Below are positions 11,667-22,900 of a stretch of 64,000 bases of DNA, piece by piece. The DNA is from Hordeum vulgare subsp. vulgare. Taxonomy: Eukaryota; Streptophyta; Magnoliopsida; Poales; Poaceae. The stretch is taken from contig NC_058520.1 in the NCBI RefSeq assembly GCF_904849725.1, positions 537,034,083 through 537,098,082 of the forward strand, written 5' to 3'. A program made the position numbers and the translations under genes. The number at the start of each line of letters is the position of its first letter. Within the stretch, counting starts at the first letter, position 1. The notes under the pieces are model-generated. The model was given only the letters and a program-made list of their open reading frames with translations, was not told where the DNA came from and did not search any database.

Positions 11667-12788
11667 TTGTACAAGGAAAGTGTTTCAGGAGTCCTTCAGC
11701 GATGCATCTCCCCTGAGGAGGGACAGTTAATCCTGGAAGAAATTCACTCGGGAACCTGCGGCCATCATGCCTCTTCAAGAGCAATCGTCGCCAAAGCATT
11801 CAGAGCTGGCTTCTTCTGGTTGCAGGCGAATGAAATGGCAAATGATATGGTCGACCGATGCGAAGGCTGTCAGTTCTATTCGAACAAATCCCACAAGTCA
11901 ACGTCTGCGCTGAAGACAATCCCTCTTGTTTGGCCGTTCGTAGTGTGGGGATTAGATACCGTCGGTCCATTCAGAACAGGCCAAGGGGGATTCACTCATC
12001 TGTTGGTAGCAGTCGACAAGTTCACCAAATGGATTGAAGCCAAGCCCATCAAGAAGCTCGACGCCCTTACGGTCATCAAATTTGTCAGAGACATCATCTC
12101 CAGATTCGGAGTCCCGCACAGCATAATCACTGACAATGGCACAAACTTTGACTCGGACAGATTCAAAGGTTTTTGCACAGGCCAAGGCATCCGAGTGGAT
12201 TTTGCATCTGTGGCGCACCCTCAAACCAACGGGCAAGCAGAGCGGGCGAACGGACTTATTCTTCAAGGGTTGAAGCCTCGACTCCTGCGAGAAGTTGGAC
12301 ATGCCGCCGGCGCATGGGTCACCGAGCTACCTTCGGTGTTGTGGGGCCTCCGCACAACTCCAAATAGATCTACAGGGCGATCCCCGTTCTTCCTCGTTTA
12401 TGGAGCAGAGGTAGTCCTTCCGAGTGACTTGCTTCACAACTCTCCACGAGTCGAACTCTTCTTCGAAGCCGAAGCGGAGCAAGCCAGGCAAGACGGAGTG
12501 GATCTACTAGAAGAAGAGCACGAGATGGCACTAACTCGCTCAACAATTTATCAACAAGATCTGCAGCGATTTCACGCGCGGCACGTCAGGAGTCGCACAT
12601 TCCAAGCAGGCGACCTGGTGCTCCGAGTGGACCAGCAGAGACCTCACAAGTTGGCTCCCGCCTGGGAAGGACCCTTCATCATCTATAAGGTGTTGAACAA
12701 CGGAGCATATCGACTCTACAACCTCGACAGGGAAACGGACGAGCCGCGAGCATGGAACGGAGATCTCCTGAAGCGCTTCTACACGTGA
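11667..12788 (+). CDS. Integrase segment of element E
   Basis: A 373-codon open stretch follows the stop at 11664. It has an HHCC domain (HSGTCGHHASSRAIVAK..., CEGC). The catalytic core has D97 in GLDTVGPF, D156 in TDNGTNF and E192 in NGQAERANG, with 35 residues between the last two. The C-terminal region has LVLRVDQQRPHKLAPAWEGP and ends LLKRFYT. All visible catalytic residues are intact, but this is a polyprotein tail that cannot be expressed through the upstream stops. The first Met used by a simple ORF call is not a true start. Confidence 0.82.
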   Translation: MYKESVSGVLQRCISPEEGQLILEEIHSGTCGHHASSRAIVAKAFRAGFFWLQANEMANDMVDRCEGCQFYSNKSHKSTSALKTIPLVWPFVVWGLDTVGPFRTGQGGFTHLLVAVDKFTKWIEAKPIKKLDALTVIKFVRDIISRFGVPHSIITDNGTNFDSDRFKGFCTGQGIRVDFASVAHPQTNGQAERANGLILQGLKPRLLREVGHAAGAWVTELPSVLWGLRTTPNRSTGRSPFFLVYGAEVVLPSDLLHNSPRVELFFEAEAEQARQDGVDLLEEEHEMALTRSTIYQQDLQRFHARHVRSRTFQAGDLVLRVDQQRPHKLAPAWEGPFIIYKVLNNGAYRLYNLDRETDEPRAWNGDLLKRFYT

Positions 12789-12892
12789 CCGCCGACGGAG
12801 GCAATGTAAAGAACAAGTATCATTGAAGTAATACAAAGCAGACTGATTTTTTGCAGGTCCAAAATTCTTCCGCATTTGCAGACTCCGGTCTA

Positions 12893-13873
12893 AAAAACTC
12901 TCTCCGAGTGTGCGCTAACAGACGCACTCGGGGTCTTAGCTGCGACCCAGAGTCGCCTAAGTAAAAACTCTCTCCGAGTGTGCGCTAACAGCCGCACTCG
13001 GGGACTTAGCTGCGACCCAGAGTCGCCTAAGTAAAAAACTCTCTCCGAGTGTGCACTAACAGTCGCACTCGGGGACTTAGCTGCGACCCAGAATCGCCTA
13101 AGTAAAAACTCTCTCCGAGTGTGCGCTAACAGCCGCACTCGGGGACTTAGCTGCGACCCAGAGTCGCCTAAGTAAAAAAAACTCTCTCCGAGTGTGCACT
13201 AACAGCCGCACTCGGGGACTTAGCTGCGATCCAGAATCGCCTAAGTACAAACTCTCTCCGAGTATGCACCAAAAGTCGCACTCGGGGACTTAGCTGCGAT
13301 CCAGAATCGCCTGAGTACAAACTCGCTCCGAGTGCGCACCAAAAGCCGCACTCGGGGACTTAGCACCGATCCAGAATCGCCTAAGTACAAACTCGCTCCG
13401 AGTGTGCACTAACAGCCGCACTCGGGGACTTAGCTGCGATTCAGAATCGCCTAAGTACAAAACTCGCTCCGAGTGCGCACTAAAAGCCGCACTCGGAGAC
13501 TTAGCTGCGATCCAGAATCGCCTAAGTAAAAAAGCTTCCTTCGAGTGTATCCTCGAGATCCACTCGGAGGCTTAGCAGACCCTCATTGAGGCTCATGTGG
13601 ATGAAAAGACAACTGACAACTACATGAGCTCAAACTTGCTCCGAGTGCACACTAAAAGCCGCACTCGGGGACTTAGCTGCGATCCAGAATCGCCTAAGTA
13701 AAAGCTTCCTTCGAGTGTATCCTCGAGATCCACTCGGAGGCTTAGCAGACCCTCATTGAGACTCATGTGGATGTGAAGACAACTGACAACTACATGAGTA
13801 TCAACTCACTCCGAGTGCGCACGAGATGCCGCACTCGGGGACTTAGCTGCGATCCAGAATCGCCTAAGTAAAA
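12893..13873 (+). repeat. Tandem array of 70-72-bp units in the 3' region of E
   Basis: About eleven copies of a unit start near AAACTCTCTCCGAGTG, pass through GCACTCGGGGACTTAGCTGC and end CGCCTAAGTA. The first nine are contiguous at 70-72 bp. The last two are separated by a 110-120-bp spacer (CTTCCTTCGAGTGTATCC..., ending ACAACTACATGAG) that is itself repeated. Each unit holds a CCGAGTG/CACTCGG inverted repeat able to form a small hairpin. The array lies just after integrase. Copia G inserted at its right edge, and the remaining spacer copy is at 22807-22900. Confidence 0.9.
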
Positions 13874-15694
13874 TGTTGGAATTATGCCCTAGAGGCAATA
13901 ATAAATGTATAGTTATTATTATAATTCCTGTATCAAGATAATAGTTTATTATCCATGCTATAATTGTATTGAATGAAGACTCATTTACATGTGTGGATAC
14001 ATAGACAAAACACCATCCCTAGCATGCCTCTAGTTGGCTAGCCAGTTGATCGATGATAGTCAGTGTCTTGTGATTATGAACAAGGTGTTGTTGCTTGATA
14101 ACTGGATCACGTCATTGGGAGAATCACGTGATGGACTAGACCCAAACTAATAGACGTAGCATGTTGATCGTGTCATTTTGTTGCTACTGTTTTCTGCGTG
14201 TCAAGTATTTATTCCTATGACCATGAGATCATATAACTCACTAACACCAGAGGAATGCTTTGTGTGTATCAAACGTCGCAACGTAACTGGGTGACTATAA
14301 AGATGCTCTACAGGTATCTCCGAAGGTGTTAGTTGAGTTAGTATGGATCAAGACTGGGATTTGTCACTCCGTATGACGGAGAGGTATCTCGGGGCCCACT
14401 CGGTAATACAACATCACACACAAGCCTTGCAAGCAATGTAACTTAGTGTAAGTTGCGGGATCTTGTATTACGGAATGAGTAAAGAGACTTGCCGGTAAAC
14501 GAGATTGAAATAGGTATGCGGATACTGACGATCGAATCTCGGGCAAGTAACATACCGAAGGACAAAGGGAATGACATACGGGATTATACGAATCCTTGGC
14601 ACTGAGGTTCAAACGATAAGATCTTCGTAGAATATGTAGGATCCAATATGGGCATCCAGGTCCCGCTATTGGATATTGACCGAGGAGTCTCTCGGGTCAT
14701 GTCTACATAGTTCTCGAACCCGCAGGGTCTGCACACTTAAGGTTCGACGTTGTTTTATGCGTATTTGAGTTATATGGTTGGTTACCGAATGTTGTTCGGA
14801 GTCCCGGATGAGATCACGGACGTCACGAGGGTTTCCGGAATGGTCCGGAAACGAAGATTGATATATAGGATGACCTCATTTGATTACCGGAAGGATTTCG
14901 GAGTTACCGGGAATGTACCGGGAATGACGAATGGGTTCCCGGAGTTCACCGGGGGGGCAACCCACCCCGGGGAAGCCCATAGGCTTTGGGGAGACACACC
15001 AGCCCTTAGTGGTCTGGTGGGACAGCCCCAAGGGGGCCTATGCGCCAAGGATAAGAAATCAAAGGAAAAGAAAAAAAAAGAGGGAGGAAGTGGGAAGGGA
15101 GGGGGACTCCTGCCACCAAACCAAGTCCAACTCGGTTTGGGGGGGGAGTCCTCCCCCCCTTGGCTCGGCCGACTCCTTGGGGGTCCTTGGACCCCAAGGC
15201 AAGGTCCCCCCTCCCTCCTCCTATATATATGGAGCAATTAGGGCTGATTTGAGACGACTTTCTCACGGCTGCCCGACCACATACCTCCATAGTTTTTCCT
15301 CTAGATCGCGTTTCTGCGGAGCTCGGGCGGAGCCCTGCTGAGACAAGATCATCACCAACCTCCGGAGCGCCGTCACGCTGCCGGTGAACTCTTCTACCTC
15401 TCCGTCTCTCTTGTTGGATCAAGAAGGCCGAGATCATCGTCGAGTTGTACGTGTGCTGAACGCGGAGGTGCCGTCCGTTCGGTACTAGTTCGTGGGACTG
15501 ATCGCGGGATTGTTCGCGGGGCGGATCGAGGGACGTGAGGACGTTCCACTACATCAACCGCGTTCTCTAACGCTTCTGCTGTACGATCTACAAGGGTACG
15601 TAGATCACTCATCCCCTCTCGTAGATGGACATCACCATGATAGGTCTTCGTGCGCGTAGGAAAATTTTTGTTTCCCATGCGACGTTCCCCAACA
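13874..15694 (+). repeat. 5' LTR of copia element G
   Basis: 1821 bp, pair of 20984-22801. The U3/R part holds the core promoter (TATATATAT at 15222). The 3' end is GACGTTCCCCAACA, directly before the PBS. Confidence 0.95.
15222..15230 (+). promoter_or_regulatory. TATA box in G 5' LTR
   Basis: TATATATAT follows the C-rich stretch CCCTCCCTCCTCC and precedes GGAGCAATTAGGGC. It has the position and context of the BARE1-type LTR promoter, and the same sequence is in the 3' LTR. Confidence 0.65.
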
Positions 15695-15695
15695 G

Positions 15696-15708
15696 TGGCA
15701 TCATGAGC
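15696..15708 (+). other. Primer binding site of G (initiator tRNA-Met type)
   Basis: TGGCATCATGAGC starts 2 nt after the LTR. It is the usual Angela/BARE variant of the tRNA-iMet complement TGGTATCAGAGC. Confidence 0.8.
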
Positions 15709-16950
15709 TAGGTTCATGCGTAGATGTCTTCTCGAGTAGAACACAAAAGTTTTTGTGGACGGTGATGTGCGTTTTTCTGCCCTCCTTAGTCTTTTCTTGA
15801 TTCCGCGGTATTGTTGGATTGAAGCGGCTTGGACCGACATTACTCGTACGCTTACGAGAGACTGGTTTCATCGTTACGAGTAACCCCCTTTGCTCAAAGA
15901 TGACTGGCAAGTGACGGTTTCTCCAACTTTAGTTGAATCGGATTTGACCGAGGAGGTCCTTGGATGAGGTTAAATAGCAACTCATATATCTCCGTTGTGG
16001 TGTTAGCGTAAGTAAGATGCGATCCTACTAGATACCCTTGGTCACCACGTAAAACATGCAACAACAAAATTAGAGGACGTCTAACTTGTTTTTGCAGGGT
16101 ATGATTGTGATGTGATATGGCCAACGATTTGATGTGATATATTGGATGTATGAGATGATCATGTTGTAATAGAAATATCGACTTGCACGTCGATGGTACG
16201 GCAACCGGCAGGAGCCATAGGGTTGTCTTTATACTAACATATGTGCTTGCAGATGCGTTTACTATTTTACTAGGATGTAGCTTTAGTAGTAATAGCATAA
16301 GTAGCACGACAATCCTGATGGCAACACGTTGATGGATGATCATGGTGTGGCGCCGGTGACAAGAAGATCGTGTCGGTGCTTTGGTGATGGAGATCAAGAA
16401 GCACATGATGATGGCCATATCATGTCACTTATGAATTGCATGTGATGTTAATCCTTTTATGCACCTTATTTTGCTTAGAAAGACGGTAGCATTATGAGGT
16501 GATCTCTCACTAAAATTTCAAGACGAAATTGTGTTCTCCCCGACTGTGCACCGTTGCTACAGTTCGTCGTTTCGAGACACCACGTGATGATCGGGTGTGA
16601 TAGACTCAACGTTCACATACAACGGGTGCAAAACAGTTGCGCACGCGGAACACTCGGGTTAAGCTTGACGAGCCTAGCATGTGCAGACATGGCCTCGGAA
16701 CACATGAGACCGAAAGGTCGATCATGAATCATATAGTTGATATGATTAGCATAGGGATGCTTACCACTGAAACTATACTCAACTCACGTGATGATCGGAC
16801 TTGGGATAGTGTAAGTGGATCATGAACCACTCAAATGACTAGAGAGATGTACTTTTGGAGTGGGAGTTTAGTATATAATTTGATTAAGTTAAACTCTAAT
16901 TATCTTGAACATAGTCTAAGTCCACTTTGAATATATTTGTGTTGTAGATC
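15709..16950 (+). other. Untranslated leader of copia G
   Basis: 1.24 kb between PBS and polyprotein start with no credible frame. The length fits the long leaders of BARE1-type elements, which contain dimerisation and packaging signals; I cannot place those signals here. Confidence 0.6.
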
Positions 16951-19900
16951 ATGGCTCACGCGAGTGTCATCCTGAATTTTAATACGTTCCTAGAGAAAGC
17001 TAAGTTGAAAGATGATGGAAGCAACTTTGTAGACTGGGCTCGTAATCTTAAGCTAATCTTACAAGCTGGGAAGAAGGATTATGTCCTTAATGCTTTGCTA
17101 GGAGATGAACCACCCGCTACGGCTGATCAGGATGTTAAGAACGCTTGGTTAGCGCGTAAGGAGGACTACTCAATAGTTCAATGTGCAGTCTTGTATGGCT
17201 TAGAACCGGGACTTCAACGTTGCTTTAAGCGTCATGGAGCATTTGAGATGTTCCAGGAGTTGAAGTTTATCTTTCAGAAGAACGCCCGGATCGAGAGGTA
17301 TGAGACCTCCGATAAATTCTATGCTTGCAAGATGGAGGAAAACTCGTCTGTCAGTGAACATGTGCTCAAAATGTCTGGGTACTCAAACCGTCTGGCTGAG
17401 CTGGGGATTGAACTCCCGCAAGAGGCTATCACTGACAGAATCCTTCAATCACTGCCGCCAAGCTATAAAGGCTTTGTGTTGAACTACAACATGCAAGGGA
17501 TGAACAAGCCTCCCGGCGAGTTGTTTGCGATGCTGAAAGTCGCAGAGTCTGAACTCCGTAAAGAGCATCAAGTGTTGATGGTGAGCAAGACCACTAGTTT
17601 CAAGAGAAACGGCAAAGGCAAGAAGGGCAATTCGAAGAAGAGCGGCAAGCCTGTTGCCAATCCGCCGAAGAAACCCAAGGCTGGACCTAAGCCTGAAACA
17701 GAGTGCTTCTATTGCAAGGGTATGGGTCACTGGAAGCGCAATTGCCCCAAGTATCTGGCAGATAAGAAGGCGGGCAAAGAAAAATCAGGTATATTTGATA
17801 TACATGTTATTGATGTGTACTTAACCGGCTCTCGTAGTAGTGCCTGGGTATTCGATACCGGTTCTGTTGCTCACATTTGCAACTCGAAACAGGAGCTGCG
17901 GAATAGACGAAGGCTGGCGAAAGACGAAGTGACGATGCGCGTAGGAAATGGTTCCAAGGTTGATGCAATCGCCGTCGGCATAGTGTCACTTCAGCTACCA
18001 TCGGGATTAGTGATGAACTTAAATCATTGTTATTTAGTGCCTGCGTTGAGCATGAACATTATATCTGGATCTTGTTTATTGCGAGACGGTTACTCTTTTA
18101 AGTCAGAGAATAATGGTTGTTCTATTTCTATGAGTAACATCTTTTATGGTCATGCACCGAATGTGAGAGGATTGTTCATATTGAATCTTGATAGCGATAC
18201 GCATATACATAACATTGAGACCAAAAGAGTTAGAGTAAACAATGATAGCGCCATATTTTTGTGGCACTGCCGCTTGGGTCATATTGGTGTAAAGCGCATG
18301 AAGAAACTCCATGCTGATGGACTTTTGGAGTCACTTGACTTTGATTCACTTGACACGTGCGAACCATGCCTCATGGGCAAGATGACTAAGACTCCGTTCT
18401 CCGGAACAATGGAGCGTGCAAGTGACTTGTTGGAAATCATACATACCGATGTGTGTGGTCCAATGAGCGTAGAGGCACGCGGCGGATATCGTTATTTCCT
18501 CACCTTCACTGACGATTTGAGTAGATATGGTTATGTCTACTTGATAAAGCACAAGTCTGAAACATTTGAAAAGTTCAAGCAATTTCAGAGTGAAGTGGAA
18601 AATCATCGTAACAAGAAGATCAAGTTCCTACGGTCTGATCGTGGGGGTGAATATCTGAGTTTCGAGTTTGGTGCTCACTTAAGACAATGTGGAATTGTTT
18701 CGCAGTTAACACCGCCTCGAACACTACAGCGTAATGGTGTGTCCGAACGTCGTAATCGTACTTTGTTAGAGATGGTGCGATCTATGATGTCTCTTACTGA
18801 TTTGCCGTTATCTTTTTGGGGTTATGCATTAGAAACAGCTGCATTCACTTTAAATAGGGCACCATCAAAATCCGTTGAAACGACACCATACGAACTGTGG
18901 TATGGCAAAAGGCCAAAGTTGTCGTTTCTTAAAGTTTGGGGATGTGATGCTTATGTCAAAAAGCTTCAGCCTGAAAAGCTGGAACCCAAAGCGGAAAAAT
19001 GCGTCTTCATAGGTTACCCAAAAGAGACAGTTGGGTACACCTTCTATCTCAAATCCGAGGGCAAAGTGTTTGTTGCTAAGAACGGAACTTTTCTCGAGAA
19101 AGAGTTTCTCTCGAGAGAATTGAGTGGGAGGAAGATAGAACTTGACGAGGTTGTCGAACCTCTCATCCCTCTGGATGGTGGCGCAAGGCAAGGGGAAACC
19201 TCTGTCGTTGCGACGCCGGTTGAGGAGGAAGTTAATGATGATGATCATGAAACTCCAGTTCAAGCTTCTGTTGAACCACGCAGGTCGACGAGATCACACG
19301 CTGCTCCAGAGTGGTACGGTAATCCCGTCTTATCAATCATGTTGTTAGACAACAATGAACCTGCAAATTATGAAGAAGCAATGGTGGGCCCAGATTCCAC
19401 CAAATGGCTAGAAGCCATGAAATCCGAGATAGGATCCATGTATGAGAACAAAGTGTGGACTTTGGAGATATTACCTGAGGGCCGCAAGGCTATTCAGAAC
19501 AAATGGATCTTTAAGAAGAAGACGGACGCTGACGGTAATGTGACCGTTTATAAAGCTCGACTTGTGGCAAAGGGTTTTTCACAAGTTCCAGGAGTTGACT
19601 ACGATGAGACCTTCTCACCTGTAGCGATGCTTAAGTCCATCAGAATCATGTTAGCAATAGCTGCATTTTTCGATTATGAAATCTGGAAGATGGATGTCAA
19701 AACGGCGTTCCTTAACGGTTTCCTTAAGGAAGAGTTGTATATGATGCAACCCGAAGGTTTTGTCGATCCTAAAAATGCTCACAAAGTGTGCAAGCTCCAG
19801 CGATCCATTTATGGACTGGTGCAAGCATCTCGGAGTTGGAACAAACGCTTTGATGAGGTGATCAAAGCATTTGGGTTTATACAAGTGGTTGGAGAATCTT

Positions 19901-20931
19901 GTATTTACAAGAAAGTGAGTGGGAGCTCTGTGGCGTTTCTAATATTATATGTGGATGCCATATTACTGATTGGAAACAACGTAGAGCTTTTGGAGAGCAT
20001 AAAAGGTTACTTGAATAAAAGTTTCTCTATGAAGGACCTAGGAGAAGCTGCTTACATACTAGGCATTAAGATCTATAGGGATAGATCAAAACGCCTGATA
20101 GGACTTTCACAAAGCACATACCTTGATAAAGTTTTGAAGAGGTTCAAAATGGAACAGTCCAAGAAAGGGTTCTTGCCAGTTTTACAAGGTACGAGATTGA
20201 GTAAGACTCAGTGCCCAGCAACTGATGAAGATAGAGAGCATATGCGCTCCGTCCCCTATGCTTCAGCCATAGGTTCTATCATGTATGCGATGTTGTGCAC
20301 TAGACCGGATGTTAGCCTGGCCATAAGTATGGCAGGTAGGTTCCAGAGTAATCCAGGAGTGGATCACTCGACAGCGGTCAAGAATATCCTGAAGTACCTG
20401 AAAAGGACTAAGGAGATGTTTCTCGTGTATGGAGGTGACGAAGAGCTCACCGTAAAAGGTTACGTCGATGCAAGCTTTGACACAGATCCGGACGACTCTA
20501 AGTCGCAAACCGGATACGTATTTATTCTTAATGGGGGTGCAGTAAGCTGGTGCAGTTCCAAGCAAAGCGTCGTAGCAGATTCTACATGTGAAGCAGAGTA
20601 CATGGCTGCCTCGGAGGCGGCTAAGGAGGGTGTCTGGATGAAGCAGTTCATGACGGATCTTGGAGTGGTGCCAACTGCATTGGATCCAATAACCTTATTC
20701 TGTGACAACACTGGTGCCATTGCCCTAGCAAAGGAACCAAGGTTTCACAACAAGACCAGACACATCAAACGACGCTTCAACCTCATCCGCGACTACGTCG
20801 AGGAGGAGGACGTAAATATATGCAAGGTGCACACGGATCTGAATGTAGCAGACCCGCTGACTAAACCTCTTCCACGGCCAAAACATGATGGACACCAGAA
20901 CTGTACGGGTGTTAGATTTATTACAATGTAA
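16951..20931 (+). CDS. Copia gag-pol polyprotein of element G (intact frame, RT motif YVDA)
   Basis: A single 1326-codon frame encodes the whole copia polyprotein. Gag (about 1-280) ends with a zinc knuckle, CFYCKGMGHWKRNC (C252). The protease has FDTGS (D302). Integrase has the HHCC finger (HCRLGH from H439, CEPC) and the triad D500 (HTDVCGP), D563 (SDRGGEY), E599 (NGVSERRN), spaced D-X35-E. RT follows (KARLVAKGFSQ, D915 in MDVKTAFLNG), then RNase H (YVDASFDTD, STCEAEYMA, FCDNTGA) and KTRHIKRRF. There is no stop or frameshift, and the length is close to other BARE1/Angela polyproteins. The RT active-site box is YVDA (1000-1003) instead of YVDD, losing one of the two adjacent metal-binding aspartates. 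Other unusual residues are IYGLV where relatives have IYGLK, and PPRTLQ where they have PPGTPQ. Confidence 0.95.
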   Translation: MAHASVILNFNTFLEKAKLKDDGSNFVDWARNLKLILQAGKKDYVLNALLGDEPPATADQDVKNAWLARKEDYSIVQCAVLYGLEPGLQRCFKRHGAFEMFQELKFIFQKNARIERYETSDKFYACKMEENSSVSEHVLKMSGYSNRLAELGIELPQEAITDRILQSLPPSYKGFVLNYNMQGMNKPPGELFAMLKVAESELRKEHQVLMVSKTTSFKRNGKGKKGNSKKSGKPVANPPKKPKAGPKPETECFYCKGMGHWKRNCPKYLADKKAGKEKSGIFDIHVIDVYLTGSRSSAWVFDTGSVAHICNSKQELRNRRRLAKDEVTMRVGNGSKVDAIAVGIVSLQLPSGLVMNLNHCYLVPALSMNIISGSCLLRDGYSFKSENNGCSISMSNIFYGHAPNVRGLFILNLDSDTHIHNIETKRVRVNNDSAIFLWHCRLGHIGVKRMKKLHADGLLESLDFDSLDTCEPCLMGKMTKTPFSGTMERASDLLEIIHTDVCGPMSVEARGGYRYFLTFTDDLSRYGYVYLIKHKSETFEKFKQFQSEVENHRNKKIKFLRSDRGGEYLSFEFGAHLRQCGIVSQLTPPRTLQRNGVSERRNRTLLEMVRSMMSLTDLPLSFWGYALETAAFTLNRAPSKSVETTPYELWYGKRPKLSFLKVWGCDAYVKKLQPEKLEPKAEKCVFIGYPKETVGYTFYLKSEGKVFVAKNGTFLEKEFLSRELSGRKIELDEVVEPLIPLDGGARQGETSVVATPVEEEVNDDDHETPVQASVEPRRSTRSHAAPEWYGNPVLSIMLLDNNEPANYEEAMVGPDSTKWLEAMKSEIGSMYENKVWTLEILPEGRKAIQNKWIFKKKTDADGNVTVYKARLVAKGFSQVPGVDYDETFSPVAMLKSIRIMLAIAAFFDYEIWKMDVKTAFLNGFLKEELYMMQPEGFVDPKNAHKVCKLQRSIYGLVQASRSWNKRFDEVIKAFGFIQVVGESCIYKKVSGSSVAFLILYVDAILLIGNNVELLESIKGYLNKSFSMKDLGEAAYILGIKIYRDRSKRLIGLSQSTYLDKVLKRFKMEQSKKGFLPVLQGTRLSKTQCPATDEDREHMRSVPYASAIGSIMYAMLCTRPDVSLAISMAGRFQSNPGVDHSTAVKNILKYLKRTKEMFLVYGGDEELTVKGYVDASFDTDPDDSKSQTGYVFILNGGAVSWCSSKQSVVADSTCEAEYMAASEAAKEGVWMKQFMTDLGVVPTALDPITLFCDNTGAIALAKEPRFHNKTRHIKRRFNLIRDYVEEEDVNICKVHTDLNVADPLTKPLPRPKHDGHQNCTGVRFITM

Positions 20932-20973
20932 TTCACATGGTGATGTGAAGGCTAGATTATTGACTCTAGTGCA

Positions 20974-20983
20974 AGTGGGAGAC
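20974..20983 (+). other. Polypurine tract of copia G
   Basis: AGTGGGAGAC lies immediately before the 3' LTR, in the expected place for the plus-strand primer. Confidence 0.8.
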
Positions 20984-22801
20984 TGTTGGAATTATGCCCT
21001 AGAGGCAAAAAATGTATAGTTATTATTATAATTCCTGTATCAAGATAATAGTTTATTATCCATGCTATAATTGTATTGAATGAAGACTCATTTACATGTG
21101 TGGATACATAGACAAAACACCATCCCTAGCATGCCTCTAGTTGGCTAGCCAGTTGATCGATGATAGTCAGTGTCTTCTGATTATGAACAAGGTGTTGTTG
21201 CTTGATAACTGGATCATGTCATTGGGAGAATCACGTGATGGACTAGACCCAAACTAATAGACGTAGCATGTTGATCGTGTCATTTTGTTGCTATTGTTTT
21301 CTACGTGTCAAGTATTTATTCCTATGACCATGAGATCATATAACTCACTAACACCGGAGGAATGCTTTGTGTGTATCAAACGTCGCAAGGTAAATGGGTG
21401 ACTATAAAGATGCTCTACAGGTATCTCCGAAGGTGTTAGTTGAGTTAGTATGGATCAAGACTGGGATTTGTCACTCCGTATGACGGAGAGGTATCTCGGG
21501 GCCCACTCGGTAATACAACATCACACACAAGCCTTGCAAGCAATGTAACTTAGTGTAAGTTGCGGGATCTTGTATTACGGAACGAGTAAAGAGACTTGCC
21601 GGTAAACGAGATTGAAATAGGTATGCGGATACTGACGATCGAATCTCGGGCAAGTAACATACCGAAGGACAAAGGGAATGACATACGGGATTATACGAAT
21701 CCTTGGCACTGAGGTTCAAACGATAAGATCTTCGTAGAATATGTAGGATCCAATATGGGCATCCAGGTCCCGCTATTGGATATTGACCGAGGAGTCTCTC
21801 GGGTCATGTCTACATAGTTCTCGAACCCGCAGGGTCTGCACACTTAAGGTTCGACGTTGTTTTATGCGTATTTGAGTTATATGGTTGGTTACCGAATGTT
21901 GTTCGGAGTCCCGGATGAGATCACGGACATCACGAGGGTTTCCGGAATGGTCCGAAAATGAAGATTGATATATAGGATGACCTCATTTGATTACCGGAAG
22001 GATTTCGGAGTTACCGGGAATGTACCGGGAATGACGAATGGGTTCCGGGAGTTCACCGGGGGGGGCAACCCACCCCGGGGAAGCCCATAGGCTTTGGGGA
22101 GACACACCAGCCCTTAGTGGGCTGGTGGGACAGCCCCAAGGGGGCCTATGCGCCAAGGATAAGAAATCAAAGGAAAAGAAAAAAAAAGAGGGAGGAAGTG
22201 GGAAGGGAGGGGGACTCCTCCCACCAAACCAAGTCCAACTCGGTTTGGGGGGGAGTCCTCCCCCCCTTGGCTCGGCCGACTCCTTGGGGGTCCTTGGACC
22301 CCAAGGCAAGGTCCCCCCTCCCTCCTCCTATATATATGGAGCAATTAGGGCTGATTTGAGACGACTTTCTCACGGCTGCCCGACCACATACCTCCATAGT
22401 TTTTCCTCTAGATCGCGTTTCTGCGGAGCTCGGGCGGAGCCCTGCTGAGACAAGATCATGACCAACCTCCGGAGCGCCGTCACGCTGCCGGTGAACTCTT
22501 CTACCTCTCCGTCTCTCTTGCTGGATCAAGAAGGCCGAGATCATCGTCGAGCTGTATGTGTGCTGAACGCGGAGGTGCCGTCCGTTCGGTACTAGATCGT
22601 GGGACTGATCGCGGGATTGTTCGCGGGGCGGATCGAGGGACGTGAGGATGTTCCACTACATCAACCGCGTTCTCTAACGCTTCTGCTGTACGATCTACAA
22701 GGGTACGTAGATCACTCATCCCCTCTCGTAGATGGACATCACCATGATAGGTCTTCGTGCGCGTAGGAAAATTTTTGTTTCCCATGCGACGTTCCCCAAC
22801 A
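20984..22801 (+). repeat. 3' LTR of copia element G
   Basis: 1818 bp, about 98.9% identical by eye to the 5' LTR. Differences include a 3-bp gap near the start and homopolymer G-run length changes. It is followed by the TAAAA target duplication. Confidence 0.95.
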
Positions 22802-22806
22802 TAAAA

Positions 22807-22900
22807 AGCTTCCTTCGAGTGTATCCTTGAGATCCACTCGGAGGTTTAGCAGACCCTCATTGAGGCTCATGTGGATGTGAAGAAAACTGACAATTACATG
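22807..22900 (+). repeat. Remnant of the E tandem-array spacer right of G
   Basis: AAGCTTCCTTCGAGTGTATCC... repeats the spacer sequences at 13530-13620 and 13698-13795. This shows that G inserted into the edge of the array. Confidence 0.85.

Larger units (their letters stand above)
13874..22801 (+). mobile_element. Element G: full-length Ty1/copia retrotransposon, Angela/WIS/BARE1 group
   Basis: 8928 bp with LTRs of 1821 and 1818 bp (13874-15694, 20984-22801), TGTTGGAATTATGCCC...CGTTCCCCAACA. They are flanked by the perfect target duplication TAAAA (13869-13873, 22802-22806). Inside are a tRNA-iMet-type PBS, a leader of about 1.24 kb, one intact 1326-codon gag-PR-INT-RT-RNase H frame and a PPT. 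The order INT before RT makes it copia. About 20 LTR substitutions counted by eye (about 1.1%) suggest a fairly recent insertion, younger than its host E. It is structurally complete, but the RT active site is altered. Confidence 0.96.

Noticed and set aside
12893..13873. Regular repeats that superficially resemble a CRISPR array
   Set aside because: Units are contiguous 70-72-bp tandem copies without unique spacers, located inside a plant retrotransposon.
14750..15241. Open frames within the copia LTRs (also 22038-22448 and the antisense frames)
   Set aside because: They lie in LTR sequence, recur in both LTRs with frame-changing differences, and show no protein motif.
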